64,000 nucleotides of DNA, from assembly GCA_002837415.1 (NCBI GenBank), contig PJCV01000004.1, forward strand, positions 186,001-250,000, in the 5' to 3' direction. The notes under the pieces were generated by a model, which was not told the DNA's origin, searched no databases, and was given only the letters and a program-made list of their open reading frames with translations. Each line of letters begins with the position of its first letter. Position 1 is the first letter of the stretch. This DNA is from Actinomycetales bacterium SN12. GTDB taxonomy: Bacteria; Actinomycetota; Actinomycetes; Actinomycetales; Microbacteriaceae. The position numbers and the translations under genes are program-made. Positions 8,099 to 17,051 of the stretch are shown here, one piece after another.

Positions 8099-9127
8099 GT
8101 GATTCCGAAGGGCATCCGCGAGGCCGACGCGGCCGAGCTCGGCTGGCTGAACGCGTCATGGCTGCGAAGGGTGCGCAGCCGCACGTCCACCTACTCGCTC
8201 GTGACGGCGATCATGTGCGCCTTCTTCGCGTTCCTGCTGCTGATCGAGCTGTTCGAAGACGACATCTCCTTCCTGGAGAGGCTGCTGTCGGCGGGCTTGA
8301 TGGTCGTCGGCTTCGCGGCCGCTGCGGCGGTGCTTGTGTTCCGACTGCGCATCCCGCGCTACGGCGGGCTGATCCTCGTGCTCCTGCACGCGGCGGTCTC
8401 CGTGTACTACGTCGGGTTCTCGGACGAGCGGCAGAACGCGGTCGCCAACATCCAGGAGCTTCCGGTGATGGCGATGTACCTCGCCTCGTTCAATGGAGCA
8501 CGGATCGGTCGGTGGGTCGAGACCGCCATCCTCCTCTCGGTGGGCTCTGCGATGGTGCTCGGCCCGTTCGGCGGTGAGGCGATCCCCGGTGTGGCAGCGC
8601 CCGGTCTGTTCGGCCCGGCGAACGTCTTCGGCCTCGTCGTCATGAGCTGGATCTGCCTCGAGATCGGCTTCTTCGTGCGTCACAGGGTGCGCGTCGAATC
8701 GCAGACCGATCCGCTGACCGGGGCTCTCAACCGCCGTGGCCTCGTGTACGCGATGAGTGAGGCGCTGCGTCGCTCGTCGCGCACGAGGCAGCCGCTGTCG
8801 ATCGCCCTGATCGACCTCGACCACTTCAAGGCGGTGAACGACGGAGAAGGCCACCAGGCCGGCGACGCCGTGCTGAAGACGCTCGTGGCTCAGTGGACCG
8901 CGCTCTCCCGCGTGGGCGACCGGGTCGCTCGTCTCGGCGGGGACGAGTTCGTGATCCTGCTGCCCGAGACGCCCCAGGCCGGGGCCGCAGCGATGGTGGA
9001 GCGCATGCGCCAGCTGACCCCGCACCCGTGGTCGTGGGGAGTCGCGGAGGTGCGGTCGAACGAGACTCTCGATGAGGCTCTGCGGCGAGCGGATGCCGAG
9101 ATGTACCGCAACAAGCGCAGCCACTGA
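8099..9127 (+). CDS. Membrane GGDEF-domain diguanylate cyclase
   Basis: This 342-residue protein has an N-terminal membrane part of about six helices (roughly residues 30-190) and a C-terminal GGDEF domain that joins two GTP into c-di-GMP. The signature GGDEF is intact at about 280-284. An RxxD inhibitory site (RVGD) lies five residues before RL-GGDEF, so product feedback is likely. TDPLTGALNRRG marks the domain start. A GTG at 8099 follows a good AAGGAG site. It is divergent from the EAL gene, with about 125 bp of shared promoter space. The membrane part has no sensor domain I can name. Confidence 0.92.
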   Translation: MIPKGIREADAAELGWLNASWLRRVRSRTSTYSLVTAIMCAFFAFLLLIELFEDDISFLERLLSAGLMVVGFAAAAAVLVFRLRIPRYGGLILVLLHAAVSVYYVGFSDERQNAVANIQELPVMAMYLASFNGARIGRWVETAILLSVGSAMVLGPFGGEAIPGVAAPGLFGPANVFGLVVMSWICLEIGFFVRHRVRVESQTDPLTGALNRRGLVYAMSEALRRSSRTRQPLSIALIDLDHFKAVNDGEGHQAGDAVLKTLVAQWTALSRVGDRVARLGGDEFVILLPETPQAGAAAMVERMRQLTPHPWSWGVAEVRSNETLDEALRRADAEMYRNKRSH

Positions 9128-9158
9128 CGCGCCCTTGCCTGCTCTCCGCCGGCGGGAA

Positions 9159-9175
9159 ATACCCCTGGGGGGTAT
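9159..9175 (+). promoter_or_regulatory. CsoR-type copper operator, upstream copy
   Basis: ATACCCCTGGGGGGTAT is a G/C-tract pseudopalindrome of the kind bound by the Cu(I)-sensing repressor CsoR. It covers the likely -35 region, with a -10 candidate TACTCT at 9183-9188. No csoR gene is in the window, so the repressor must be elsewhere. Confidence 0.75.
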
Positions 9176-9194
9176 CTTGTAGTACTCTGGTGAG

Positions 9195-9212
9195 GTACCC
9201 CGTGGGGGTATC
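9195..9212 (+). promoter_or_regulatory. CsoR-type copper operator, downstream copy
   Basis: GTACCCCGTGGGGGTATC is a second CsoR-like site between the -10 candidate and the ribosome site of the copZ-like gene. Two boxes flanking the -10 suggest tight copper-responsive repression of the whole copZ-copA operon. Confidence 0.72.
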
Positions 9213-9227
9213 CACGAAGGAGGAATC

Positions 9228-9437
9228 ATGAGCACCACCGAATTCCAGGTGACCGGAATGACCTGCGGACACTGCGAGATGTCCGTGCGTGAAGAGGTCG
9301 AGAAGATCGCCGGCGTCGAGAGCGTCGACGTCAGCGCGCAGACCGGTCTTCTCGTCGTCACCTCTGCAGCTCCTGTCGACGCCGACGCCGTGCTCGCGGC
9401 CGTCGACGAAGCCGGGTACCGCGCCGCGACGGCCTGA
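9228..9437 (+). CDS. copZ: Copper chaperone CopZ (heavy-metal-associated domain)
   Basis: This 69-residue single HMA domain binds Cu(I) through [11 protein letters not shown] (Cys14 and Cys17) and hands it to the P-type ATPase in the cytosol. Length and ferredoxin-like pattern match the family. The ATG is preceded by AAGGAGG. A GH pair replaces the common AS between the cysteines, as in several actinobacterial CopZ proteins. It is the first gene of a copper-efflux operon, 29 bp before copA, and is controlled by the two CsoR-like boxes. Confidence 0.93.
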   Translation: MSTTEFQVTGMTCGHCEMSVREEVEKIAGVESVDVSAQTGLLVVTSAAPVDADAVLAAVDEAGYRAATA

Positions 9438-9466
9438 CTTCATCTGAACCCCAGGAGGAGCGGACC

Positions 9467-11806
9467 GTGAGCACCGAGGCGGCGCCCGTCGGCGCCGAGC
9501 AGACCCGCATCGATCTCGAGATCGGCGGGATGACCTGCGCATCCTGCGCGATGCGCATCGAGAAGAAGCTCAACAGGCTCGACGGCGTCAGTGCGACCGT
9601 CAACTACGCGACCGAGAAGGCTCAGGTCGTCGTCGACGGCCCCGTCGACACGGCCGCGCTCATCTCCGAGGTCGAGAACGCGGGGTATTCCGCGGCCCTG
9701 CCGACGCCGCCCGCTGACGCCGGACCTGCGCAGCCGGATGCCGAGTCCGCCGCAGACCAGGAGCTGCGCTCGCTGCGTCAGCGGCTGGTCGGCTCGGTCG
9801 TGCTGTCGGTCCCCGTCATCGTGCTCGCGATGATCCCCGCGCTGCAGTTCACCTACTGGCAGTGGGCATCGCTGGCGCTTGCGGCCCCGGTGATCGTGTG
9901 GGCCGCCTGGCCGTTCCACCGCGCGGCATGGGTCAATCTCCGCCATGGCGCGGCCACCATGGACACCCTGATCAGCCTCGGCACATCGGCCGCGTTCCTC
10001 TGGTCGCTGTACGCGCTGTTCCTCGGCACGGCGGGGCACCCGGGCATGACGCACGGCTTCTCGTTCGCGATCACGCGCAGCGATGGGGCCGGCAACATCT
10101 ACCTCGAGGTCGCCGCCGGGGTGACGATGTTCGTGCTCGCCGGCCGCTACTTCGAGAAGCGCGCCAAGCGCCAGGCTGGGGCCGCGCTGCGCGCCCTGAT
10201 GGAGCTCGGCGCCAAAGACGTCGGAGTGCTCAGGGGCGGCGCCGAGACGCGCATCCCGATCGGCGATCTGAGGGCTGGAGACGAGTTCGTCGTGCGCCCT
10301 GGCGAGAAGATCGCGACCGACGGCGTGGTCGTCTCGGGCACGTCGGCCGTGGATCAGTCGATGATCACCGGCGAATCGGTGCCCGTCGAGGTCGGCGAGG
10401 GGGATGCCGTGACCGGAGCGACCGTGAACGCCGGAGGCCGGCTGGTGGTGCGCGCCACGCGCGTCGGCGCCGATACCCAGCTCGCTCAGATGGCGCGGAT
10501 GGTCGAGGACGCGCAGACCGGAAAGGCGGAGGTGCAGCGCCTGGCGGATCGCATCTCCGGCGTGTTCGTGCCGATCGTCATCGCCATCGCCCTCGTCACG
10601 CTCGTCACGTGGCTGGTGCTCGGGTTCCCGGCATCCGTCGCCTTCACCGCCGCCGTCGCGGTGCTCATCATCGCCTGCCCGTGCGCGCTGGGGCTCGCGA
10701 CCCCCACCGCCCTGCTCGTGGGAACCGGGCGCGGAGCGCAGCTGGGCATCCTGATCAAGGGCCCGGAGGTGCTCGAATCGACCCGCCGGGTCGACACCGT
10801 CGTGCTCGACAAGACCGGAACGGTCACCGAGGGACGGATGTCTGTCGCCGCCGTCGTGCCCGAGCACGGCGTGGATGCCGGTCAGCTGCTGCTTCTCGCC
10901 GGAGCCATCGAGCACGCCAGCGAGCATCCGATCGCTCGCGCCATCGCATCCGCCGCGTCGGAAGTCTCAGATGATCCGGATGCCGGGCGGCGTGCCGCCT
11001 CGCGACCCGCCGGTGCTGGTGCGGATGCTCTGACTGCTCCGACACGGAAGCGGGTGCTGCCGGAGGTCGAGTCGTTCCAGAACCATGACGGACGCGGGGT
11101 CACCGGCGTCGTCGAGGGCCACGCGATGGTGGTCGGGCGGCTCTCGCTGCTCGAGGAGTGGTCGATCCACCCCTCGGCGGAGCTGCTCGCCGAGAAGGCG
11201 GATGCCGAGGCCGCAGGCCAGACGGTGATCCTCGTCGGCTGGGACGGTGTGGCCGCGGGGATGATCGTCGTCGCGGACGAGGTCAAGGCGACCAGTGCCG
11301 AGGCCGTGGCCTCCCTCAGGGCACTGGGGTTGCGCCCGGTGCTGCTGACCGGAGACAACGAGGCCGCCGCGCGGCACATCGCGGGTCAGGTCGGCATCGA
11401 GGAGGTCATCGCCGAGGTGCTGCCGGCCGACAAGGTGGCGGTCGTCTCGCGGCTGCAGGGCGAGGGGCGGGTCGTGGCGATGGTTGGTGACGGCGTGAAC
11501 GACGCCCCGGCTCTCGCGCAGGCGGACCTCGGCATGGCGATGGGCACGGGCACGGACGCCGCGATCGAGGCATCCGACATCACGCTCGTGCGGGGCGACC
11601 TGCGCGCGGCGGCGGATGCCATCCGCCTCTCGCGGCGCACCCTCGGCACGATCAAGGGGAACCTGTTCTGGGCGTTCGCGTACAACGTCGCGGCGATCCC
11701 GCTCGCGGCGCTCGGACTGCTGAACCCGATGCTCGCGGGTGCCGCGATGGCGTTCTCGAGCGTCTTCGTGGTGGGCAACAGCCTGCGGCTGCGCTCGTTC
11801 CGCTGA
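9467..11806 (+). CDS. copA: Copper-exporting P1B-type ATPase CopA
   Basis: This 779-residue inner-membrane pump exports Cu(I) at the cost of ATP. An N-terminal HMA domain carries GGMTCASC (C24, C27). Eight membrane helices are expected, the sixth with the CPC metal motif (C404, C406). TGES lies in the actuator domain, phosphorylated D448 is in DKTGTVTEG, the HP motif is in SEHPIA (487-488), and GDGVNDAP follows. C-terminal YN...[14 protein letters not shown] marks the Cu+ (P1B-1) class. A GTG start follows AGGAGCGG. After the HP motif, residues ~501-529 form a low-complexity stretch rich in Arg, Ala and Gly that looks like an insertion in the nucleotide-binding domain. Confidence 0.95.
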   Translation: MSTEAAPVGAEQTRIDLEIGGMTCASCAMRIEKKLNRLDGVSATVNYATEKAQVVVDGPVDTAALISEVENAGYSAALPTPPADAGPAQPDAESAADQELRSLRQRLVGSVVLSVPVIVLAMIPALQFTYWQWASLALAAPVIVWAAWPFHRAAWVNLRHGAATMDTLISLGTSAAFLWSLYALFLGTAGHPGMTHGFSFAITRSDGAGNIYLEVAAGVTMFVLAGRYFEKRAKRQAGAALRALMELGAKDVGVLRGGAETRIPIGDLRAGDEFVVRPGEKIATDGVVVSGTSAVDQSMITGESVPVEVGEGDAVTGATVNAGGRLVVRATRVGADTQLAQMARMVEDAQTGKAEVQRLADRISGVFVPIVIAIALVTLVTWLVLGFPASVAFTAAVAVLIIACPCALGLATPTALLVGTGRGAQLGILIKGPEVLESTRRVDTVVLDKTGTVTEGRMSVAAVVPEHGVDAGQLLLLAGAIEHASEHPIARAIASAASEVSDDPDAGRRAASRPAGAGADALTAPTRKRVLPEVESFQNHDGRGVTGVVEGHAMVVGRLSLLEEWSIHPSAELLAEKADAEAAGQTVILVGWDGVAAGMIVVADEVKATSAEAVASLRALGLRPVLLTGDNEAAARHIAGQVGIEEVIAEVLPADKVAVVSRLQGEGRVVAMVGDGVNDAPALAQADLGMAMGTGTDAAIEASDITLVRGDLRAAADAIRLSRRTLGTIKGNLFWAFAYNVAAIPLAALGLLNPMLAGAAMAFSSVFVVGNSLRLRSFR

Positions 11807-11871
11807 CGCAGCTCGCGAGCGGTCCACATACTCCTCGGGCGACCGAGTCGATGCAGTCAGGAGGTTCGATC

Positions 11872-14010
11872 ATGAATTCGCACGATCAGCACGGTGGGCA
11901 TCACGAGCAGCACGCGCACGGAACGCAGGAGATCGCACGAAACGCAGGAGCATCGGGGGCAGAAGCTCCTGCGATCCGCGAGAACTCCTCCGAACCGGGG
12001 GACCACAGTCACCACAGTCACGGCGGGCACGAAGGGCACGGCGGGCAGGAAGGACACGGCGGTCACGGCGACCATGTCGGGCAGTTCCGACGGCTGTTCT
12101 GGATCAACCTGCTGATCGCGCTCCCCGTGGTCGCGACCAGCGGCATGTTCGCCATGATCATCGGCTACGAGGTCCCCGGCTGGGCGCGCTGGATCGCACC
12201 GTTGCTCGGCACGGTCATGTACGTGTGGGGCGGCCGTCCGTTCCTCACCGGTGCGGTGTCCGAGCTCAAGAGCCGCACGCCGGGCATGATGCTGCTGATC
12301 GGCCTCGCGATCACAGTCGCGTTCCTCGCATCGTGGGGCGCGAGCCTGGGCATCCTGCACCACGAACTCGAATTCTGGTGGGAGCTCGCGCTGCTGATCG
12401 TGATCATGCTGCTCGGCCACTGGCTCGAGATGCGCTCGCTCGCCCAGACCACCTCCGCGCTCGACTCGCTCGCAGCGCTGCTGCCCGATGAGGCCGAGCG
12501 CGTCGACGGCGACGAGATCACGAAGGTCAGCCCGGCCGATCTGCAGAAGGGCGACATCGTCATCGTGCGCCCCGGGGCCAGCATCCCGGCCGACGGCAGG
12601 ATCATCGACGGACGCGCCGACATCGACGAGTCGATGCTCACCGGCGAATCCCGGGCGGTGAGCCGCGGTCAGGGCGATCAGGTCACGGCCGGCACCGTCG
12701 CCACCGACTCCGGGCTGCGCGTCGAGGTCACCGCGACGGGCGACGACACCGCGCTGGCCGGCATCCGCAAGCTGGTCGCCGACGCGCAGGCGTCGAGTTC
12801 GCGCGCCCAGCGCCTCGCGGACCGCGCAGCCGCCTGGCTGTTCTGGTTCGCGCTGGGCACAGCCGTGATCACCGCGCTGGTCTGGACGCTGTTCGGGATG
12901 CCCGATGACGCCGTCATCCGCACGATCACCGTGCTCGTGATCGCCTGCCCGCACGCCCTGGGCCTGGCGATCCCCCTGGTGGTCTCGATCGCGACCGAGC
13001 GCGCGGCGCGGGCCGGCGTGCTCGTGAAGGACCGCCTGGCGCTCGAGAGCATGCGGGGCATCGACGCCGTGCTCTTCGACAAGACCGGCACGCTCACCAG
13101 GGGCGAGCCCACCGTGACGGGCGTCGCTTCCGCGGACGGCTGGAGCGCCGACGACGTGCTGGCGCTCGCCGCGTCCGCTGAGGTCGACAGCGAGCATCCG
13201 CTTGCGAAGGCGATCGTGCGGGCGGCCCCGGCGTTCCCCCGGGCGACCGGGTTCAGCTCGTCGCCGGCGGTCGGCGTCACGGCGACGGTCGACGGACACG
13301 AGATCCGAGTGGGCGGCCCACGGCTGCTCGACGAGATCGCTGCAGACGAGATCCCGGATGCCGCCGACTGGCGCTCCGAGGGAGCGATCATCCTGCACGT
13401 CGTGCGTGACGGGCAGGTCATCGGAGGGCTGAAGCTCGCCGATGAGGTCCGTGCCGAGTCGCGCGCAGCAGTCGACGCCCTGCAGAAGCGCGGCGTGGAG
13501 GTCGTGATGATCACCGGAGATGCCGAGGCGGTGGCGCAGGCGGTGGCCGGGGAGCTGGGCATCCAGCGCGTCTTCGCCGGCGTGCGTCCGGAGGACAAGT
13601 CCGCGAAGGTCGCCGAGCTGCAGGGCGAGGGCAAGAAGGTCGCGATGGTCGGCGACGGCGTGAACGACGCGCCCGCTCTCGCCCAGGCCGACGTCGGCAT
13701 CGCGATCGGCGCCGGCACGGACGTGGCCATCGCCTCGGCGGGAGTGATCCTGGCATCCGACGATCCGCGCTCCGTCGTCTCGGTGATCGAGCTCTCGCAG
13801 GCGACCTACCGCAAGATGACGCAGAATCTGTGGTGGGCGGCCGGATACAACCTCATCTCGGTGCCGCTCGCCGCGGGCGTGCTCTCCCCGGTCGGGTTCG
13901 TGCTGCCGATGTCGGTGGGGGCTGTGCTGATGAGCCTGTCGACGATCGTCGTCGCACTCAACGCCCAGGCGCTGCGCCGGCTCGACCTCCGCCCCGACCG
14001 CGTCTCCTGA
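11872..14010 (+). CDS. copB: CPH-type P1B ATPase, CopB-like, with His-rich N-terminus
   Basis: This 712-residue metal-transporting P-type ATPase lacks an HMA domain. Instead residues 1-70 are a His-rich tail (HDQHGGHHEQHAH, then DHSHHSHGGHEGHGG). The metal motif is C359-P360-H361 (IACPHALGL), marking the P1B-3 group associated with Cu+/Cu2+ or Ag+ export. TGES, DKTGTLTRG (D403), an HP motif in SEHPLA and GDGVNDAP are all present. The ATG at 11872 was chosen because AGGAGG lies directly before it. The His tail is split by residues 17-42, which are encoded by a copy of a palindromic dispersed repeat also found at 14043 and 59696. It lies 65 bp downstream of copA and may be cotranscribed. Confidence 0.92.
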   Translation: MNSHDQHGGHHEQHAHGTQEIARNAGASGAEAPAIRENSSEPGDHSHHSHGGHEGHGGQEGHGGHGDHVGQFRRLFWINLLIALPVVATSGMFAMIIGYEVPGWARWIAPLLGTVMYVWGGRPFLTGAVSELKSRTPGMMLLIGLAITVAFLASWGASLGILHHELEFWWELALLIVIMLLGHWLEMRSLAQTTSALDSLAALLPDEAERVDGDEITKVSPADLQKGDIVIVRPGASIPADGRIIDGRADIDESMLTGESRAVSRGQGDQVTAGTVATDSGLRVEVTATGDDTALAGIRKLVADAQASSSRAQRLADRAAAWLFWFALGTAVITALVWTLFGMPDDAVIRTITVLVIACPHALGLAIPLVVSIATERAARAGVLVKDRLALESMRGIDAVLFDKTGTLTRGEPTVTGVASADGWSADDVLALAASAEVDSEHPLAKAIVRAAPAFPRATGFSSSPAVGVTATVDGHEIRVGGPRLLDEIAADEIPDAADWRSEGAIILHVVRDGQVIGGLKLADEVRAESRAAVDALQKRGVEVVMITGDAEAVAQAVAGELGIQRVFAGVRPEDKSAKVAELQGEGKKVAMVGDGVNDAPALAQADVGIAIGAGTDVAIASAGVILASDDPRSVVSVIELSQATYRKMTQNLWWAAGYNLISVPLAAGVLSPVGFVLPMSVGAVLMSLSTIVVALNAQALRRLDLRPDRVS
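11921..11995 (+). repeat. Palindromic dispersed repeat, copy 1, inside the copB-like ORF
   Basis: This 75-bp segment aligns without gaps to 14043-14117 at about 62 of 75 positions by my hand alignment. It is translated in frame as TQEIARNAGASGAEAPAIRE and neighbouring residues. The inner dyad GCAGGAGC/GCTCCTGC is kept, while the outer right arm has decayed relative to copy 2. Confidence 0.85.
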
Positions 14011-14042
14011 CGTGCGGCCCGCGCGCCGGGCTCTCGCACCCG

Positions 14043-14117
14043 GAACACAGGAGATCACACGAAACGGAGGAGCATCTGGCGCGAAGGCTCCTCCGTTTCG
14101 TGCGAACTCCTCCGAAC
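14043..14117. repeat. Palindromic dispersed repeat, copy 2, acting as terminator between converging genes
   Basis: A perfect 16-bp stem (CACGAAACGGAGGAGC with its complement) with a 13-nt loop sits inside a longer imperfect palindrome. It lies between the stop of the copB-like gene and the stop of the convergent FMN reductase, which it touches, so it probably terminates both transcripts. Confidence 0.85.
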
Positions 14118-14717
14118 TCAGTGCATGGTGTCGGGGTCGGAGTCGCCCACGTGGCCGGGCAGGATGCTCGAGAGCACGCGCTCGACGAAGGCGGCGTACT
14201 CCTCCATGTAATGCCCGAGGAACTTCGCCGTGGACTCGTCCTTCACCTCGCCGTCGGGCCCGTACGCCTCCGGTGCGAACGTGATGTACGCCTCCGGCGC
14301 ATTCAGCTGCGGCGCGTCGAGGAAGCTCAGCACGCTGCGCATCGACGCCTGCATCACCGCGGTGCCGATCGCACCGGTGGAGGCGCCGATGATGCCGGTG
14401 GGCTTGCGAGCGAAGGAGTTCTGCCCCCACGGGCGCGAGCCCCAGTCGATCGCGTTCTTCAGTGCGCCGGGGATCGAGCGGTTGTACTCGGGCGACACGA
14501 TCAGCAGCCCGTCCGAGCGCTCGATCGCCCGCTTGAACTCGGTGACCGCACTCACGGGCGAGTTCTCGTCGTCGCGGTTGTACAGGGGCAGGTCGCGAAT
14601 GGGGATTTCGGTGAGCTCGAGGCCCTCGGGGGCCAGGCGCACGAGTGCGCTCGCCAGTACGCGGTTTATCGAATCGCTCGCGAGACTGCCGACGATGTAG
14701 CCGATGCGGTGGACCAT
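14118..14717 (-). CDS. NADPH-dependent FMN reductase
   Basis: This 199-residue flavodoxin-fold enzyme uses NAD(P)H to reduce FMN, quinones or azo compounds in the cytosol. The phosphate-binding loop is GSLASDSINR near the N-terminus. The family motif SPEYNRSIPGALKNAIDW lies around residues 74-91, and GIIGASTGAIGT follows. The ATG at 14717 has GGAG 10 nt upstream; a longer frame to 14915 lacks any such site. It converges on the copper locus. A role in oxidative or metal stress is possible but only inferred from position. Confidence 0.9.
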   Translation of the reverse strand: MVHRIGYIVGSLASDSINRVLASALVRLAPEGLELTEIPIRDLPLYNRDDENSPVSAVTEFKRAIERSDGLLIVSPEYNRSIPGALKNAIDWGSRPWGQNSFARKPTGIIGASTGAIGTAVMQASMRSVLSFLDAPQLNAPEAYITFAPEAYGPDGEVKDESTAKFLGHYMEEYAAFVERVLSSILPGHVGDSDPDTMH

Positions 14718-14817
14718 GTCGTTCTCCGATCTTCTGGGGTCACTCAGGTCTACTCGCTCGAGCGAGGTGCGACAACGGGGGTTGTGCCCGCGCTCGCCCT
14801 GCGCCTCACCCTGGGCC

Positions 14818-16920
14818 TCAGCCCTGCGCCTCGCCCTGGTCGGGAGGCCCCGCCGGCCGCTGCGCGCGCCGACCACGAGGCGGCGACCCGTACAGCGCCA
14901 CCGGGCGACCCGCACGCTCCTGACCGGGCAGCGGACGCGAGCGGCGGCCGTAGATCAGCTCGGACGAGTCGAGCAGCCACGGCACGAGCGTGATCGTCAC
15001 GCCGTGCACGAGCATCAGCTGCGAGGCGATCCGGCGCGCGCGTCGGTTGTGCAGCACGCTCTCCCACCAGTGCCCGACGATGTACTGCGGCAGGTAGACC
15101 GTGACCACCGACGGGCCGTGCTTCTCGCGGTACTCGCGGATGAAGTGCTCGATGGGCTGCGCGTAGGTGCGGTATGGCGAATCGACGATCACCAGCGGCA
15201 CCGGGATGCCGTGCTGCGCCCACTCGCGCTGCAGCACCTTCCCGTCCTCCGGCGTCAGGGCGATGTGCACGGCGATGGTCTTGTCGTGCTGCGCGGCGAT
15301 CGCGTAGTCGAGAGCCTTGATCACCGGCTTCTGCAGGCGGCTGACGAGCACGATGGCGACGTCGCCCTGCGAGCCGAAGTGCGTCGTGTCGTCGATGCTG
15401 ATCTCGTGCTCGACGTCGCGGTAGTACCGCTTCACTCCCAGCATCAGCACGGCCAGCACCGGGATGGCCAAGAACACCATGTAGGCGCCGTGGGTGAACT
15501 TCGTGATCGTGACGATCACGAGCACGGCGACCGTCATCACCGCACCCAGCGAGTTGATCACGAGTCCCACGTGCGCCGAGCGCCGCTCAGCCGCGACCTC
15601 CGACAGCGGCCGGTGAGTCGTCTCGCGCAGCATCCGACGCCAGTGCCGCACCATGCCGATCTGGCCGAGCGAGAACGAGACGAAGACGCCGATGATGTAC
15701 AGCTGGATCAGAGCGGTGAGGTTCGCCTGGAAGGCCACGAGCACGGTGACCGCGCCGATGCCGAGCAGGATCATCCCGTTCGAGAAGACCAGCCTGTCGC
15801 CGCGCGTGTTCAGCGCCTTCGGCGCGTAGCCGTCGCGGGCGAGCACGGCGCCCAGCAGGGGGAAGCCGTTGAACGCGGTGTTGGCGGCCAGCAGCAGCAC
15901 GCAGGCGGTCGCCGCCTGGATGACGAAGAACAGGATGCTGCCTCCGCCGAAAGTCGCCGCCGCGATCTGCGCCATGAGGCTCGGCTGCGGGCCCGAGCAG
16001 TCGAAGCCCTGCAGATCGCACGGGTTCTCGGCGTAGCGCACGCCGGTGATCAGAGCCATGGCCGTGAGGCCGGTGAACAGCAGCGCCGAGACCCCGCCCA
16101 TCATCGTGAGGGTCAGCTGCGCGTTGCGGATCTTCGGGCTGCGGAACGCCTGCACGCCGTTCGACACCGCCTCGACGCCGGTCAGCGCCGAGCACCCGCT
16201 CGAGAACGCGCGCAGCACGAGCAGCACGATCGCCGCGTGCGAGATGCTCTCGGCCTGCACGGTGTAGCCGGCGCTCGCCGCGACCGGCGCATCGCCCAGG
16301 AAGGTGCGGATGAGGCCGGTGCCGATCATCAGCACGACCGAGCCGATGAAGACGTAGGTCGGGATGGCGAACACGGTCGACGCCTCGCGCACGCCGCGCA
16401 GGTTGACGATCACGATGAGGATGACGAAGCCGACCGCCAGCTCGACGCGCCACGGGTCGAGGGAGGGCACGGCGGAGATGATGTTGTCGACGCCGGACGC
16501 GATCGACACCGCGACGGTGAGCACGTAGTCGACGAGCAGCGCCGCCGCGACGACGACACCGGGCACCTCCCCGAGGTTCGTCGACGCGACCTCGTAGTCT
16601 CCGCCGCCGGAGGGGTACGCCTTGATCAGCTGCCGGTAGCTGAGCACCACCACGATCAGCAGCAGCACCACGGCCGCCGCGACCCATGGGCTGAGGGTCA
16701 GGAACGACACCCCGCCGAGGAGCATGATCATCAGCATCTCCTGCGGCCCGTAGGCCACCGAGCTCAGTGCGTCGGATGCGAAGATCGGCAGCGCCATGCG
16801 CTTGGGAAGCAGCTGATCGTCGACCTGCTGGGTGGTGAGCGGTTCACCGAGGAGGATGCGCTTCGCGAGCTGCGGGGCGTCCGCGCTCTCACGCATTTCG
16901 TCTGCCACGAGCGGCGACAC
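14818..16920 (-). CDS. APC-superfamily amino acid permease with long cytoplasmic C-terminus
   Basis: This 700-residue membrane protein has about twelve helices in residues 45-480. The APC signature is DALSSVAYGPQEML near the first helix, and FSSGCSALTGVEAVSNGV lies mid-protein. After the last helix about 180 soluble residues (GDVAIVLVSRLQKPVIKALDYA and onward) resemble a universal-stress-like nucleotide-binding domain, as in KUP-like/APC proteins of actinobacteria. Amino acid or polyamine uptake is the family role; the substrate is unknown. A GTG at 16920 or an ATG at 16896 could be the start. I kept the longer one because GGCAGG precedes it, but this is uncertain. Confidence 0.85.
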   Translation of the reverse strand: MSPLVADEMRESADAPQLAKRILLGEPLTTQQVDDQLLPKRMALPIFASDALSSVAYGPQEMLMIMLLGGVSFLTLSPWVAAAVVLLLIVVVLSYRQLIKAYPSGGGDYEVASTNLGEVPGVVVAAALLVDYVLTVAVSIASGVDNIISAVPSLDPWRVELAVGFVILIVIVNLRGVREASTVFAIPTYVFIGSVVLMIGTGLIRTFLGDAPVAASAGYTVQAESISHAAIVLLVLRAFSSGCSALTGVEAVSNGVQAFRSPKIRNAQLTLTMMGGVSALLFTGLTAMALITGVRYAENPCDLQGFDCSGPQPSLMAQIAAATFGGGSILFFVIQAATACVLLLAANTAFNGFPLLGAVLARDGYAPKALNTRGDRLVFSNGMILLGIGAVTVLVAFQANLTALIQLYIIGVFVSFSLGQIGMVRHWRRMLRETTHRPLSEVAAERRSAHVGLVINSLGAVMTVAVLVIVTITKFTHGAYMVFLAIPVLAVLMLGVKRYYRDVEHEISIDDTTHFGSQGDVAIVLVSRLQKPVIKALDYAIAAQHDKTIAVHIALTPEDGKVLQREWAQHGIPVPLVIVDSPYRTYAQPIEHFIREYREKHGPSVVTVYLPQYIVGHWWESVLHNRRARRIASQLMLVHGVTITLVPWLLDSSELIYGRRSRPLPGQERAGRPVALYGSPPRGRRAQRPAGPPDQGEAQG

Positions 16921-17051
16921 TACGCCTGCCGGGGTGCGCCCGCAACAGACGCGCCGACCGCGTTCTCTGCGTGAAGCTCCTCTTCGGGGCTCAGCACCGA
17001 TCCCTCACCGATCCCAGGCGATTCTGAAGGCGGGCGCGTAGCGTCGCGAGC

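Noticed and set aside
11857..14430. Long minus-strand open frame across the copB-like gene
   Set aside because: The plus strand encodes an intact P-type ATPase with every motif; the antisense frame shows no family pattern and is explained by GC bias.
14704..16974. Plus-strand open frame opposite the APC permease
   Set aside because: It is rich in Arg, His and Asp with no recognisable motif, whereas the minus strand gives a full membrane permease.
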